This document shows positions 27,858-35,641 of a stretch of DNA of 64,000 bases, piece after piece. The DNA is taken from contig OY762070.1 of assembly GCA_963665195.1 (NCBI GenBank), forward strand, positions 3,038,001 to 3,102,000, given 5' to 3'. Below the pieces are notes generated by a model. It saw only the letters and a program-made list of their open reading frames with translations, searched no databases and was not told the origin of the DNA. Made by a program: the position numbers and the translations under genes. The number at the start of each line of letters is the position of its first letter. Positions within the stretch are counted from its first letter, which is position 1. Source of the DNA: VXYL01 sp963665195. Lineage in GTDB: Bacteria > Pseudomonadota > Gammaproteobacteria > Pseudomonadales > Azotimanducaceae.

Positions 27858-27886
27858 CCTTGGGGAGTTCTTTCTCGATTTCAAGG
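27858..27886 (-). promoter_or_regulatory. Heat-shock-promoter-like inverted sequence upstream of hsp20 (tentative)
   Basis: In the AT-richer gap before hsp20 the minus strand reads CCTTGAAAT, 12 bases, CCCCAAGG. This resembles a sigma-32 promoter (CTTGAAA / CCCCAT) but points away from hsp20. The ends are also mutually inverted (CCTTG...CAAGG). It could be an operator or a chance match. Confidence 0.25.
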
Positions 27887-27958
27887 CCTTTGTTTTGGTT
27901 TCTTCGGCCGCATTAAGCGAGCAACGCTGAAATCACACGCCGAACCAAGGAGGCAGAC

Positions 27959-28384
27959 ATGAACATCATGCGTTGGACCCCCTTCCGGGAACTCGATCAG
28001 GTCTTCGACCGCTACGCGCTCCCGGTGCCGGGCCGCTTCGCCCCGAACGGCCACGACTGGCAGCCGCTGGTGGACATCCGCGAGACCCAGGACGCCTACC
28101 GGGTCGAACTGGAACTGCCGTCGGTGGATCCGAAGGACGTGAGCATCGCCCTCAAGGACGGCGTGCTGAACGTCTCCGGCGAGCGGCGCTGGGCCGAGGA
28201 CGACACGGCCGGCCGCGTGCGCCGCAGCGAGCGGGCCTACGGCAAGTTCGTGCGCAGCTTCCGGCTGCCGGACGACGCCGACGCCGACGCCATCCGCGCC
28301 GCCGCCAAGGACGGCGTGGTCACCATCACGGTGGCCAAGAGCGCCAAGGCGCAGGCCAGGGCCATCGAGGTCGAAGTCGCCTAG
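27959..28384 (+). CDS. Small heat-shock protein, Hsp20/alpha-crystallin family
   Basis: The 141-residue product is an ATP-independent holdase chaperone. After a short N-terminal arm (MNIMRWTPFRELDQVFDRY), the alpha-crystallin domain spans about residues 40-135. It includes 'PLVDIRETQDAYRVELELP', 'LKDGVLNVSGERR' and 'SFRLPDDADADAIRA', and closes on 'KDGVVTITVAK'. The I/V-x-I/V anchor at the C-terminus is represented by 'IEVEV'. The ATG follows AAGGAGG at ideal spacing. The 137-bp upstream gap is AT-richer than its surroundings and probably holds its promoter. It is separate from the Ku gene downstream (170-bp gap). Confidence 0.94.
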   Translation: MNIMRWTPFRELDQVFDRYALPVPGRFAPNGHDWQPLVDIRETQDAYRVELELPSVDPKDVSIALKDGVLNVSGERRWAEDDTAGRVRRSERAYGKFVRSFRLPDDADADAIRAAAKDGVVTITVAKSAKAQARAIEVEVA

Positions 28385-28554
28385 CGCCCGAACGGCGAAA
28401 GGCATCCCGAAGAGCGGCATCCGGCGACCCCAGCGGTCGCCGGGTGCTCGCCCGGTGCGATGCGCCTCGGACGGCTCGACCACTCGCCTTGAGAGGAAGG
28501 CCCGTTGGCGCTATATTCGCCGTGGCCAGAACGGAGCAACAGGGAGAGTAACCA

Positions 28555-29430
28555 ATGGCCGCGCGTTCCATGGCTTCCGGCACCATCTCGTTCGGTTTGG
28601 TGTCCATTCCGTGCAAGCTTTTCTCCACCGCCGACACCACCCGGGCGGTGCGCTTCAACTACCTCAGCAAGGACGGTTCTCGGCTGCGCCAGCAGTACAT
28701 CCGCGCCTCGGACGGCGAGATCGTCGAGCGCGAGGACCGCGTGCAGGGCTACGAGTTCACGAAGGGCCAGTACGTCACCTTCACGGCCGAGGAGCTCAAG
28801 GCGCTGAACGTCGCCGCCACCAACGCCATCGATATCGACGAGTTCATCCCCCTCGCCGACGTCGAGCGCATCTACATCGAGCGCGTCTACTACCTCGGCC
28901 CTGACAAGGGCGCCGGGCGCTCATACCACCTGCTGCGCGCCGCCCTAGAGAAGACCGGCCGGGCGGCGCTGGCACGCTACGCCGCGCGCGGCAAGAACTA
29001 TCTGGTGCTGATCCGACCGCTCGGCGAGGGGCTGGTGATGGAGCAGCTCAAGCACGAGGACGAGCTGCGCAAGTTCGACGAAGTGCCGCTCGACGTATGC
29101 GACGTAAACGACAGCGAGCTGGAGCTCGCCATCCAGATCATCGAGCAGCGCGCCAACGAGCAGTTCGAGCCGGCCAACTACAAGGACGAGGTGCGCGAGC
29201 AGACGCTGGCCCTCATCCAGCAGAAGATCGACGGCCAAGACATCGCCGTGCCGCCGGAAGAGAAGCCGGAAGCCAAGATCATCGACCTCATGGAGGCGCT
29301 CAAGGCGTCCGTCGGCGACCGCAAGCCGGCCGGGCGCGCCCCGGAAGCGCCGAAGGGCCGCGCGGCCAAGGCCAAGAAGCCGGCCGCGTCCGGGCGCACG
29401 CGCTCGCGTCGGCGCGCCGCCGAAGGCTGA
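28555..29430 (+). CDS. ku: Bacterial Ku protein (non-homologous end joining)
   Basis: Ku binds double-strand DNA ends as a homodimer ring and recruits ligase LigD. The 291-residue product opens with the family signature 'RSMASGTISFGLVSIPCKLF'. It contains the ring core ('VQGYEFTKGQYVTFTAEELK', 'YYLGPDKGAGRSYHLLRAAL', 'GKNYLVLIRPLGEGLVMEQL') and a short basic, Ala/Lys/Arg-rich tail from about residue 255 ('GRAAKAKKPAASGRTRSRR'). Such tails in bacterial Ku contact DNA. The ATG at 28555 follows AGGGAGAG. No ligD is in the window; a MerR-TPR gene starts 12 bp downstream and is probably in the same transcript. Confidence 0.95.
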   Translation: MAARSMASGTISFGLVSIPCKLFSTADTTRAVRFNYLSKDGSRLRQQYIRASDGEIVEREDRVQGYEFTKGQYVTFTAEELKALNVAATNAIDIDEFIPLADVERIYIERVYYLGPDKGAGRSYHLLRAALEKTGRAALARYAARGKNYLVLIRPLGEGLVMEQLKHEDELRKFDEVPLDVCDVNDSELELAIQIIEQRANEQFEPANYKDEVREQTLALIQQKIDGQDIAVPPEEKPEAKIIDLMEALKASVGDRKPAGRAPEAPKGRAAKAKKPAASGRTRSRRRAAEG

Positions 29431-29442
29431 TCGGCCTTCGCC

Positions 29443-30330
29443 GTGGCCGACCTTGCTGCCGGCGCCCTCGGCGCAGAGGCCAATGCCGCGCCGGGCGGCT
29501 ACCGCACCCAGGAAGTCGCCGAACTGATCGGCCTGACGCCGCGCCGCGTGCGCCATTTCGTGGACCGCGGCTTGATCGAGCCGGAGCGAGGCCAAGGCGG
29601 CGAGTACCGCTTCTCGTTCCGGGACATGGTGCTGCTGCGCACCGCCAAGCGCCTGTTCGACGCCAACGTCTCGTCGCGGCGCACGCTCGCCGCCCTCGCC
29701 AAGGTGAGGGCATCGTTCGCCGGCACCGACGAGACGCTGTCGGCCATGCGCATCGTCGCCGATGGCAACACGGTGCTCGTGCGCGACGCGGGCAAGCTCT
29801 GGGAGGTGGAGACCCGCCAGGGCCGGTTCCCCTTCAGCCTGCAGCCGCTCGCCGGCGAAGTGCATGAGCTCAAGCCCCGGCCGATGCCGGCGCCAGCTCA
29901 GGATGGCGACCCGCCCACCGAGGAGTTCAACAGCGACGACTGGTACAACACGGCCTTGGATCTCGAAGAGGCAGAGCCCCAGCGGGCGCCAGCCGCATAC
30001 CGGCGGGCGCTCTCCCTCAACCCCAAGAACGCCGATGCCCATGTCAACCTGGGCCGGCTGTTCCAGGTGCAGGGCGACCTCAAGAGCGCCCAGCGCCACT
30101 ACCGGGCGGCGCTGAAGGCCAAGCCGCAGCACCAGCTCGCCATCTACAACCTCGGCACGGTGTTCGACGAGCTCGACGAATACGGCGTCGCGCTGCGCTA
30201 CTACGGGCAGGCGCCCAACATCCCCGACGCGCACTACAACCAGGCGCGCATCTTCGACCTGCTCGGCGACCAGGTGGCAAGCGCTCGGCACATGCGCCGA
30301 TACAGGACGCTTGAGGATGTTGGCGAATGA
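29443..30330 (+). CDS. MerR-type HTH protein with C-terminal TPR repeats
   Basis: The 295-residue product starts at GTG 29443, 12 bp after ku. Residues ~20-90 form a MerR-like winged helix ('YRTQEVAELIGLTPRRVRHF', 'GGEYRFSFRDMVLLRTAKRL'). A middle segment (~90-160) has beta-rich and proline-rich parts. Residues ~165-290 form at least three tetratricopeptide units ('NADAHVNLGRLFQVQGDLKS', 'HQLAIYNLGTVFDELDEYGV'). It probably binds DNA through the HTH and a protein partner through the TPRs. Its tight spacing to ku suggests a role in regulating or assisting end joining, but this is inference. Confidence 0.85.
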   Translation: MADLAAGALGAEANAAPGGYRTQEVAELIGLTPRRVRHFVDRGLIEPERGQGGEYRFSFRDMVLLRTAKRLFDANVSSRRTLAALAKVRASFAGTDETLSAMRIVADGNTVLVRDAGKLWEVETRQGRFPFSLQPLAGEVHELKPRPMPAPAQDGDPPTEEFNSDDWYNTALDLEEAEPQRAPAAYRRALSLNPKNADAHVNLGRLFQVQGDLKSAQRHYRAALKAKPQHQLAIYNLGTVFDELDEYGVALRYYGQAPNIPDAHYNQARIFDLLGDQVASARHMRRYRTLEDVGE

Positions 30331-30362
30331 GTTGCAGGCAAAGCCCTATGCGGCATCGTTTT

Positions 30363-30381
30363 GAGAATCATTTTCATTAGT
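30363..30381 (+). promoter_or_regulatory. Fur box upstream of bfr
   Basis: GAGAATCATTTTCATTAGT matches the 19-bp Fur consensus (GATAATGATAATCATTATC) at 13 of 19 positions. It lies about 90 bp before the bacterioferritin start in an AT-rich island within GC-rich DNA. fur itself is encoded 1.6 kb away. Iron-dependent control of bfr is the likely meaning. Confidence 0.7.
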
Positions 30382-30471
30382 CATTTCAAGAACTTAAGTC
30401 ACAATTCTGCTTGCAATCGACGTCTCGACGGCGCACTCTAGGCGTTCGACAAGCCGCAGGAACCCCGCGCC

Positions 30472-30942
30472 ATGAAGGCCCAAGACCCCAAGATCATCGA
30501 CAACCTCAACCAGGTGCTGAAGAACGAGCTCACCGCCATCAACCAGTACTTCCTGCACGCCCGCATGTTCAAGGACTGGGGCCTCAAGGAACTCGGCGAG
30601 CACGAGTACCAGGAGTCCGTGGACGAGATGAAGCACGCGGACCGCCTCATCGAGCGCATCCTGTTCCTCGACGGCCTGCCCAATCTCCAGGACCTCGGCA
30701 AGCTGCGCATCGGCGAGGATGTCCACGAGATGCTGCGCTGCGACTTGGATCTGGAGATGGCGGCCATGCCGCTCCTGCGCGACTGCGTGGCGCACGCCGA
30801 GTCGGTGTCGGACTTCGTGAGCCGCGAGCTGTTCGAGGACATTCTCACCTCCGAGGAGGAGCATGTGGACTGGCTGGAGACGCAACTCGAACTGATCGAC
30901 AAGACCGGCATCCAGAACTACATTCAGTCGCAGATGGACTGA
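30472..30942 (+). CDS. bfr: Bacterioferritin
   Basis: The 156-residue product is a heme-containing ferritin that oxidises and stores iron in a 24-subunit cage. The dinuclear ferroxidase ligands are visible: E19 ('KNELTAINQYF'), E52 and H55 in 'DEMKHADRLIERI', and 'DILTSEEEHVDWLETQL' near the C-terminus. Met53 is the expected heme-bridging ligand. The length is typical (158 in E. coli). A Fur box lies upstream. No bacterioferritin-associated ferredoxin gene is seen beside it. Confidence 0.96.
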   Translation: MKAQDPKIIDNLNQVLKNELTAINQYFLHARMFKDWGLKELGEHEYQESVDEMKHADRLIERILFLDGLPNLQDLGKLRIGEDVHEMLRCDLDLEMAAMPLLRDCVAHAESVSDFVSRELFEDILTSEEEHVDWLETQLELIDKTGIQNYIQSQMD

Positions 30943-30963
30943 CAGGTCGCAGCTGGACTGAGC

Positions 30964-32052
30964 GTGCCCGCAGCGTACAAGCCGCTAGCCGATGCCGTCC
31001 GGGCAGGCGATGCCAAGGCCCTGGCCGCCGCCATCGACAATGATGGCGAGGCGGCGCTGCACTGGAAGCCGCTCATGGACGCGGCCTTCGCCGGGCGCGC
31101 CGACATGGTGCGGGCGCTGCTCGGCGCCGGCGCGGAGCCGAACATCGTCGCCGGCCACGGCGCCCGGCACACGCCGCTGACGCGCATCTCCCAGCACCAC
31201 GCCACCATCCCGCGCCATGCCGGCCACGTCGAGACGATGCGCGCACTCCTGGCCGCAGGGGCCGATCCGAACCTGCGCGCCGGCCCGCTCGAGGTGGCGC
31301 CGCTGGTCTACGCGGCGACTGCGCCGAACGAAGAGTTCATGGAGCTGCTGCGCCCGCGCACCCGGATCGGCATCCATCTGGCGGCCGCGCTGCTCGACGA
31401 GGTGCGGCTGAAGCGCATGCTGCGCAATCCAGTGCGCGCTCGGGAGGCGGATTCGCGCGGCCGCGGGCCGCTCGACTACGTGGCGATGTCGGGCCTGTGG
31501 AAGACGCTCGGCAGCGACCGGGCCCTGCGCTGCGCCGAACTCCTGCTCGAGGCGGGCGCGGACTTGGCGCAGGGCGAGGAGATCGTCGAAGGCAGCGAGG
31601 TATTCGTCGCCGCGCCGCTGTGGCGCAGTCTGTCCGCGCAGCGCAACTACGCGCTCGCCGAGCTGTTGCTGGAACATGGCGCGGACCCGACCCCGGCGGT
31701 GTTCGCGGTCACCTACAGCGCCGAAACCGAGGGCTGCGAGTTGCTGGACCGCTTCGGCGCGAACTGGGAGCAGCGCTTCGAGGGCCGCACGCCCTTGATG
31801 GATCTCATGTACTTCCGCAAGCCGGCGGGGAGCATCTGGCTGATCGAGCGCGGGGTGGACGTGAACGCGACGGACCTGGAGGGCAAGACGGCGCTGCACC
31901 ATGCCGCGGCCCAAGGCGTCCGCGCCGACTATGTGCAGCGGCTGATCGACGCCGGAGCGACTGTCGAGCCGCGGGACAATGCCGGCAAGACGCCGCTCGA
32001 CTGCGCCAAGGAGAAGAAGCGCGCCAAGCTCATCGCCCTGCTCGGCGGCTGA
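30964..32052 (+). CDS. Ankyrin-repeat protein
   Basis: The 362-residue product (GTG start, 21 bp after bfr) consists of ankyrin-type helix-loop-helix repeats. The clear ones are 'MDAAFAGRADMVRALLGAGA', 'HVETMRALLAAGADPNLRAG', 'ALRCAELLLEAGADLAQGE', 'NYALAELLLEHGADPTPA' and 'EGKTALHHAAAQGVRADYVQ', ending 'NAGKTPLDCAKEKKRAKLIA'. No signal peptide or other domain is visible, so it is probably a cytoplasmic protein-binding module. The partner is unknown. Co-transcription with bfr is possible from the spacing. Ankyrin proteins are frequent in host-associated bacteria, but a single one proves nothing about lifestyle. Confidence 0.88.
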   Translation: MPAAYKPLADAVRAGDAKALAAAIDNDGEAALHWKPLMDAAFAGRADMVRALLGAGAEPNIVAGHGARHTPLTRISQHHATIPRHAGHVETMRALLAAGADPNLRAGPLEVAPLVYAATAPNEEFMELLRPRTRIGIHLAAALLDEVRLKRMLRNPVRAREADSRGRGPLDYVAMSGLWKTLGSDRALRCAELLLEAGADLAQGEEIVEGSEVFVAAPLWRSLSAQRNYALAELLLEHGADPTPAVFAVTYSAETEGCELLDRFGANWEQRFEGRTPLMDLMYFRKPAGSIWLIERGVDVNATDLEGKTALHHAAAQGVRADYVQRLIDAGATVEPRDNAGKTPLDCAKEKKRAKLIALLGG

Positions 32053-32065
32053 TCCGGCCGGTCAG

Positions 32066-32512
32066 TCAGTCGCGCTTCGCCCGGACGTACAGCACCAGCT
32101 CGTGGTGAACGAGTTCGTAGCCGTGCTGCGCCACCACCTCCCGCTGCAGCGCTTCGATGCGCTCGTTGACGAACTCGGTCACCTTGCCCGTCTCCACATC
32201 GACGATATGGTCGTGGTGCATCTCCGGCGCGAGCTCGTAGACCGCATGGCCGTCGTCGAAGTGATGCCGCTCGACGATGCCGGCGGACTCGAACTGCGTG
32301 AGCACGCGATAGATGGTGGTGATGCCGACGGACTCGTCGTCCTTGAGCAGCTCGCGGTAGACGGCTTCGGCGGACAGGTGGTGTGGCTCCGCCCGCTTGA
32401 GCACTTCGAGAACCTTCAAGCGCGGCAGCGTGACTTTCAGCCCGACCTTTTTTAGTTCCTTTTGCGGGGCGTCTTGTGGCACGGTTCGCTCCGACCGCAG
32501 GGGGATGAGCAA
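32066..32512 (-). CDS. fur: Ferric uptake regulator Fur
   Basis: Fur is the iron-responsive repressor. The 148-residue product has the winged-helix DNA-binding domain ('KKVGLKVTLPRLKVLEVLKR', 'GITTIYRVLTQFESAGIVER') and the dimerisation/metal domain with 'MHHDHIVDVETGKV'. The regulatory metal ligands in the HHDH stretch and the C-terminal 'HGYELVHHELVLYV' are retained. The protein has no cysteine at all, so the Cys-x-x-Cys structural zinc site of E. coli Fur is absent, as in some other gammaproteobacterial Fur proteins. It is divergent from birA (16-bp gap between starts), so the short intergenic space must hold control elements for both. Confidence 0.94.
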   Translation of the reverse strand: MLIPLRSERTVPQDAPQKELKKVGLKVTLPRLKVLEVLKRAEPHHLSAEAVYRELLKDDESVGITTIYRVLTQFESAGIVERHHFDDGHAVYELAPEMHHDHIVDVETGKVTEFVNERIEALQREVVAQHGYELVHHELVLYVRAKRD

Positions 32513-32528
32513 CCGAACTTAGCCGCGA

Positions 32529-33512
32529 ATGGCCAGCACGTCAACGAACATCGGCGACGCGGGCGCCGAGAGCGCGCTGCATCGCGTGCTGGCCGGACTC
32601 GCCGCCAGCCGGAACGCCCCGGTCCACGACTTGACCCCGGACCAGATCGCGGAACTGCGCTCGCTCGGCGTCGGCATCGACAGCGGCCGCGCCCGGCTCG
32701 ATGCCGACATCGAGCTGCTCTCCACCGACGCGGTGCGCGCTGCCCTCAACGCGCCCACGGCGGCTTGGCTGCGCGCCTTCGAGTGCCGGGCCCAGATCCC
32801 CAGCACCAATACCGAGCTGCTCGCCCGTGCCGAGACGGCCAGCATCCACGGCCATGTGCTCGCCGCCGAGGTGCAGACCGCCGGCCGCGGGCGCCGCGGA
32901 CGCACTTGGCTGAGTCCGTTCGGGCGCAATCTGGCGGTGTCGATCGGCGTGCGTCTGCAGCGCCCGGCGGCGGCAATCGGGGCGCTCAGCTTGGCCGTCG
33001 GCGTCGCCGCCCGCCGGGCGCTGGTCGAGTTCGGAGTGCGCGGCGTCGAGCTCAAGTGGCCGAACGACGTGCTTCTGGAAGGACGCAAGGTGGCGGGCAT
33101 CCTCATCGAGCTGGCGCGGCCGATGCAGCCGGTGGAGGTCGTCATCGGCATCGGCATCAACGTCGGCTGCGCGGCTGCCGTGCGCGGCCAAGTGGAGCAA
33201 GCCATCGCGGATGTCGAAGAGCAGGTGCCGCGACCGTCGCGCAATCGGCTGCTGGCGCTGCTGCTGACTCACGTCGCGCGGGCCAGTGCCCGCTTCGACG
33301 CCGACGGCTTCGCCGCCTTTCGCGCCGAGTGGCAGCGCCATCATCGCTATCAGGGCGCCGCAGTAACCGTCTCTTCGCCGAGCCCGGCGGGGTCGACCGC
33401 GGTAACCGGCAAGGCGATCGGCGTCGGCGATACGGGCGCCCTGCGCGTTGCGACCGCGGGCGGCGTGCGCGAGTTCATCGGCGGCGAAGTCACCGTGCGC
33501 GAGGCCGGCTGA
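32529..33512 (+). CDS. birA: Biotin--[acetyl-CoA-carboxylase] ligase / repressor BirA
   Basis: BirA attaches biotin to the carboxyl-carrier protein of acetyl-CoA carboxylase through biotinyl-5'-AMP. In the 327-residue product the N-terminal ~65 residues look like a winged helix ('ALHRVLAGLAASRNAPVHDL'), so a class II (regulatory) BirA is likely. The catalytic domain carries 'QTAGRGRRGRTWLSPFGRN' (residues 117-135), 'LKWPNDVLLEGRKVAGILIE' and a C-terminal SH3-like module ending 'REFIGGEVTVREAG'. It is followed by coaX after 10 bp, the conserved gammaproteobacterial order. Confidence 0.94.
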   Translation: MASTSTNIGDAGAESALHRVLAGLAASRNAPVHDLTPDQIAELRSLGVGIDSGRARLDADIELLSTDAVRAALNAPTAAWLRAFECRAQIPSTNTELLARAETASIHGHVLAAEVQTAGRGRRGRTWLSPFGRNLAVSIGVRLQRPAAAIGALSLAVGVAARRALVEFGVRGVELKWPNDVLLEGRKVAGILIELARPMQPVEVVIGIGINVGCAAAVRGQVEQAIADVEEQVPRPSRNRLLALLLTHVARASARFDADGFAAFRAEWQRHHRYQGAAVTVSSPSPAGSTAVTGKAIGVGDTGALRVATAGGVREFIGGEVTVREAG

Positions 33513-33522
33513 GCCACCGGCA

Positions 33523-34212
33523 ATGGCGATCCTCGATATCGACATGGGCAATACCCGCACCAAGTGGCGCTGCGGCCACGCCGTGGGCGCGCTGCCCACG
33601 CCGCAATTGCCGACGCTGGCCGCGAAGCCGAACCGCGTGCGGGTGTCGACCGTGCTGCAAAACCGCGACGAGGTCGCCGCCGCGGTGACCGAGCGATTCG
33701 GCGTCGACGCCGAGTTCGCCCGCACGTCCGCCTCGCTCGGCGGCGTATACTGCGCCTACGCCGATCCGACCCGCCTCGGCGTGGACCGCTGGCTGGCGCT
33801 CGTGGCAGCGTGGAGTCGCACGCGCAAGGCCACCGCCGTGATCAGCCTCGGCACGGCGGCGACCGCGGACTTCGTTCTGGAAGATGGGCGCCACGAGGGC
33901 GGCTACATCGCCCCGGGCCTCGCTGCGCTCGGCGATGCGCTGCGCCGGGACACCGCCGCGGTGCGGCCAAGCCAGACGCCTGTCGCGCGCCTGCTGCCGG
34001 GCGCGGACACGGAATCGGCCGTCGCCGGCGGCACGTTCGTGATGCTGCTCGCTTTCGTCGAGGCCGCTCTCGACGGCTTCGCGGCCCGTGCCGGCGACAT
34101 CGCGGTAGTGCTCACCGGCGGCGATGCCTGTCTGCTGCGACCGCATCTGACCCGCGACTCATGCGAAGCACCGCATCTGGTGCTCGACGGCTTGGCGGTG
34201 GCGCTGCCGTGA
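33523..34212 (+). CDS. coaX: Type III pantothenate kinase
   Basis: CoaX phosphorylates pantothenate, the first step of coenzyme A synthesis. The 229-residue product has the ASKHA-fold phosphate motif 'ILDIDMGNTRTKWR' at the N-terminus, 'TRLGVDRWLALVAAW', 'AVISLGTAATADFV' and 'GGYIAPGLAALGDALRRDTA', all family marks. The start is ATG 33523, 10 bp after birA; the open frame to the left is the tail of birA in another frame. Its stop overlaps the GTG of the SPOR-like gene. Confidence 0.94.
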   Translation: MAILDIDMGNTRTKWRCGHAVGALPTPQLPTLAAKPNRVRVSTVLQNRDEVAAAVTERFGVDAEFARTSASLGGVYCAYADPTRLGVDRWLALVAAWSRTRKATAVISLGTAATADFVLEDGRHEGGYIAPGLAALGDALRRDTAAVRPSQTPVARLLPGADTESAVAGGTFVMLLAFVEAALDGFAARAGDIAVVLTGGDACLLRPHLTRDSCEAPHLVLDGLAVALP

Positions 34213-34943
34213 GCGCGCGCTTGCTGCTGCGCATCGGTCTTGCGCTGCTGATCGTTGCGAACATGGCGGTCGCCGCCGCTTGGCTAGCCCGCGACCGGCT
34301 CGTCGCGATGGGCTGGCTTGCGCCGCCTCCGCCGGCCCGGGTCGACTTTCCGCCCCAGCCGCTGCCGCCGATCATTGAGGCAGCCGCATCGTCCACTGCC
34401 GCGGCCCCCGCCCCGCAAGAGGAACCTGCCGGGGCGCAGCCCGCCCCTGAGCCCGCTGTCCCCGTCAGCGGCTGCCTGGCGATCGGCCCGTACGAAGACG
34501 GCGACGAGGCACGAGCCGTCCGCGCCCGCCTGACCGGCCTAGGCGTCGCCGCCCGCTTGGTCGAGAGCAGCGTGGCCGGCGAACCCGACTACGTGGTCTA
34601 CGTGCAGCCCGCCGACTCCCGAGCCCTGGCGCACCGGACTTGGCGCGAACTCGTCAACCAGAGCGTGGACGCCTACGTCATCCCGGCAGGCGATCGCGAG
34701 AACGGGGTCTCCGTGGGCGTCTTCACCGTGCGGGAACTCGCCGAAGCGCAGCGCGAGCGGGTGAGCGGCCTCGGCTACACCGTGCTGATGCAGGCGGTGG
34801 GCCGCTCGCATCCGGTGTTCCGCGTGCTCGTCCAGGACCCGCCGACCAGCGCCCTGCGAGACCTCCCAGTCGCCCCTTGCGACGACCATGTGCAAACGCC
34901 CGAACCGACCGCGACGGTTGCCGAGCAACCGGCCATCCAATAG
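34209..34943 (+). CDS. Membrane-anchored SPOR-like domain protein
   Basis: The 244-residue product begins at GTG 34209 overlapping the coaX stop. Residues 5-25 are a transmembrane segment ('LLLRIGLALLIVANMAVAAA'). A periplasmic proline/alanine-rich linker follows (~35-75). The region around 'GCLAIGPYEDGDEARAVRAR' and 'DYVVYVQPADSRALAHR' looks like a SPOR-type peptidoglycan-binding fold. Similar proteins follow coaX in other gammaproteobacteria. It is probably an inner-membrane protein acting at the cell wall. Confidence 0.78.
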   Translation: MSARLLLRIGLALLIVANMAVAAAWLARDRLVAMGWLAPPPPARVDFPPQPLPPIIEAAASSTAAAPAPQEEPAGAQPAPEPAVPVSGCLAIGPYEDGDEARAVRARLTGLGVAARLVESSVAGEPDYVVYVQPADSRALAHRTWRELVNQSVDAYVIPAGDRENGVSVGVFTVRELAEAQRERVSGLGYTVLMQAVGRSHPVFRVLVQDPPTSALRDLPVAPCDDHVQTPEPTATVAEQPAIQ

Positions 34944-34982
34944 TATCCGCCGCTGCCGTCCTCCGGCCATGCGCTCACCGTC

Positions 34983-35061
34983 GCCGCCATAGCTCAACTT
35001 CTGGCAGAGCAGCTCATTTGTAATGAGACGGTTCGGGGTTCAACTCCTCGTGGCGGCACCA
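34983..35061 (+). tRNA. tRNA-Thr (TGT)
   Basis: The gene begins GCCGCCA and ends TGGCGGC-A-CCA, a perfect acceptor stem with encoded CCA. The anticodon loop TTTGTAA gives anticodon TGT, and the T arm contains GGTTCAACTCC. The D loop is slightly long and the outermost anticodon-stem pair is G-A. Its position behind birA/coaX is the classical site of a threonine tRNA in gammaproteobacteria. Confidence 0.93.
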
Positions 35062-35233
35062 ATCCCCCTTCCCTGCCCTCCCCAACTCTTTGCGCAAAGC
35101 GCCGGAAAACAAAGGGGTCCCGCCCTCGAGCGCATCGCTCGCCAGCGACGGGAGCCCTGTCGCCAACGTGCGAAGAAATCGACCAGGGGGGCGAAGTCCA
35201 CTATAGGACCTTCAGGACGTACAGAGGCAGGGT

Positions 35234-35640
35234 TCAGGGCGCGAGCGTCCGGGCCACGCGGAAACCGTCATTGCCGTTGCGCTTGCCGGCGGTGTTCCTG
35301 AGGCGGAATGCGGCGCCGAGGGACCGCGCAAGACGCGCACGCCGCAGTCACCAACCAACCACGCCGCGCCATCTGTGGCGCCCCAGCGTAGATGCCATTC
35401 GCAGTCCTCGATCCACTCGAACACGTTGCCTTGCATGTCGTGCAGCCCGAAGCCGTTCGGCGCGAAACCGACGTGCGCGGTCCGCTTGCCACCCCGCCGC
35501 CTGCCGCTACCGTCGCAGTTCGCCCGGCTCGTGCCGATCTCGTCCCCCAAGCGTACTTCGTCCTCGTCCCGGCGTGCGCCGCTCCCACTCCACCTCGCGC
35601 TCCGAAGCGGAGTCAACCAGCGGCCGCCGTCCCGTGGGCA
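35234..35640 (-). pseudogene. Remnant of a formylglycine-generating-enzyme/sulfatase-modifying-factor (SUMF1) domain protein
   Basis: Minus-strand fragments in more than one frame match the C-terminal half of the SUMF1/FGE fold: 'AGTRTKYAWG', 'DEIGTSRANCDGS', 'APNGFGLHDMQGNVFEWIED', 'AWLVGDCGVRVLRGPS', then after another shift 'KRNGNDGFRVARTLAP' and the stop at 35234-35236. The N-terminal half is missing and at least two frameshifts separate the pieces. It directly follows the TolC-like gene on the same strand, so a deletion or insertion event has joined them. Confidence 0.8.
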
Positions 35641-35641
35641 A

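Noticed and set aside
28555..32052. A ligD gene near ku
   Set aside because: No ligase, polymerase or phosphoesterase motifs were found in any neighbouring frame.
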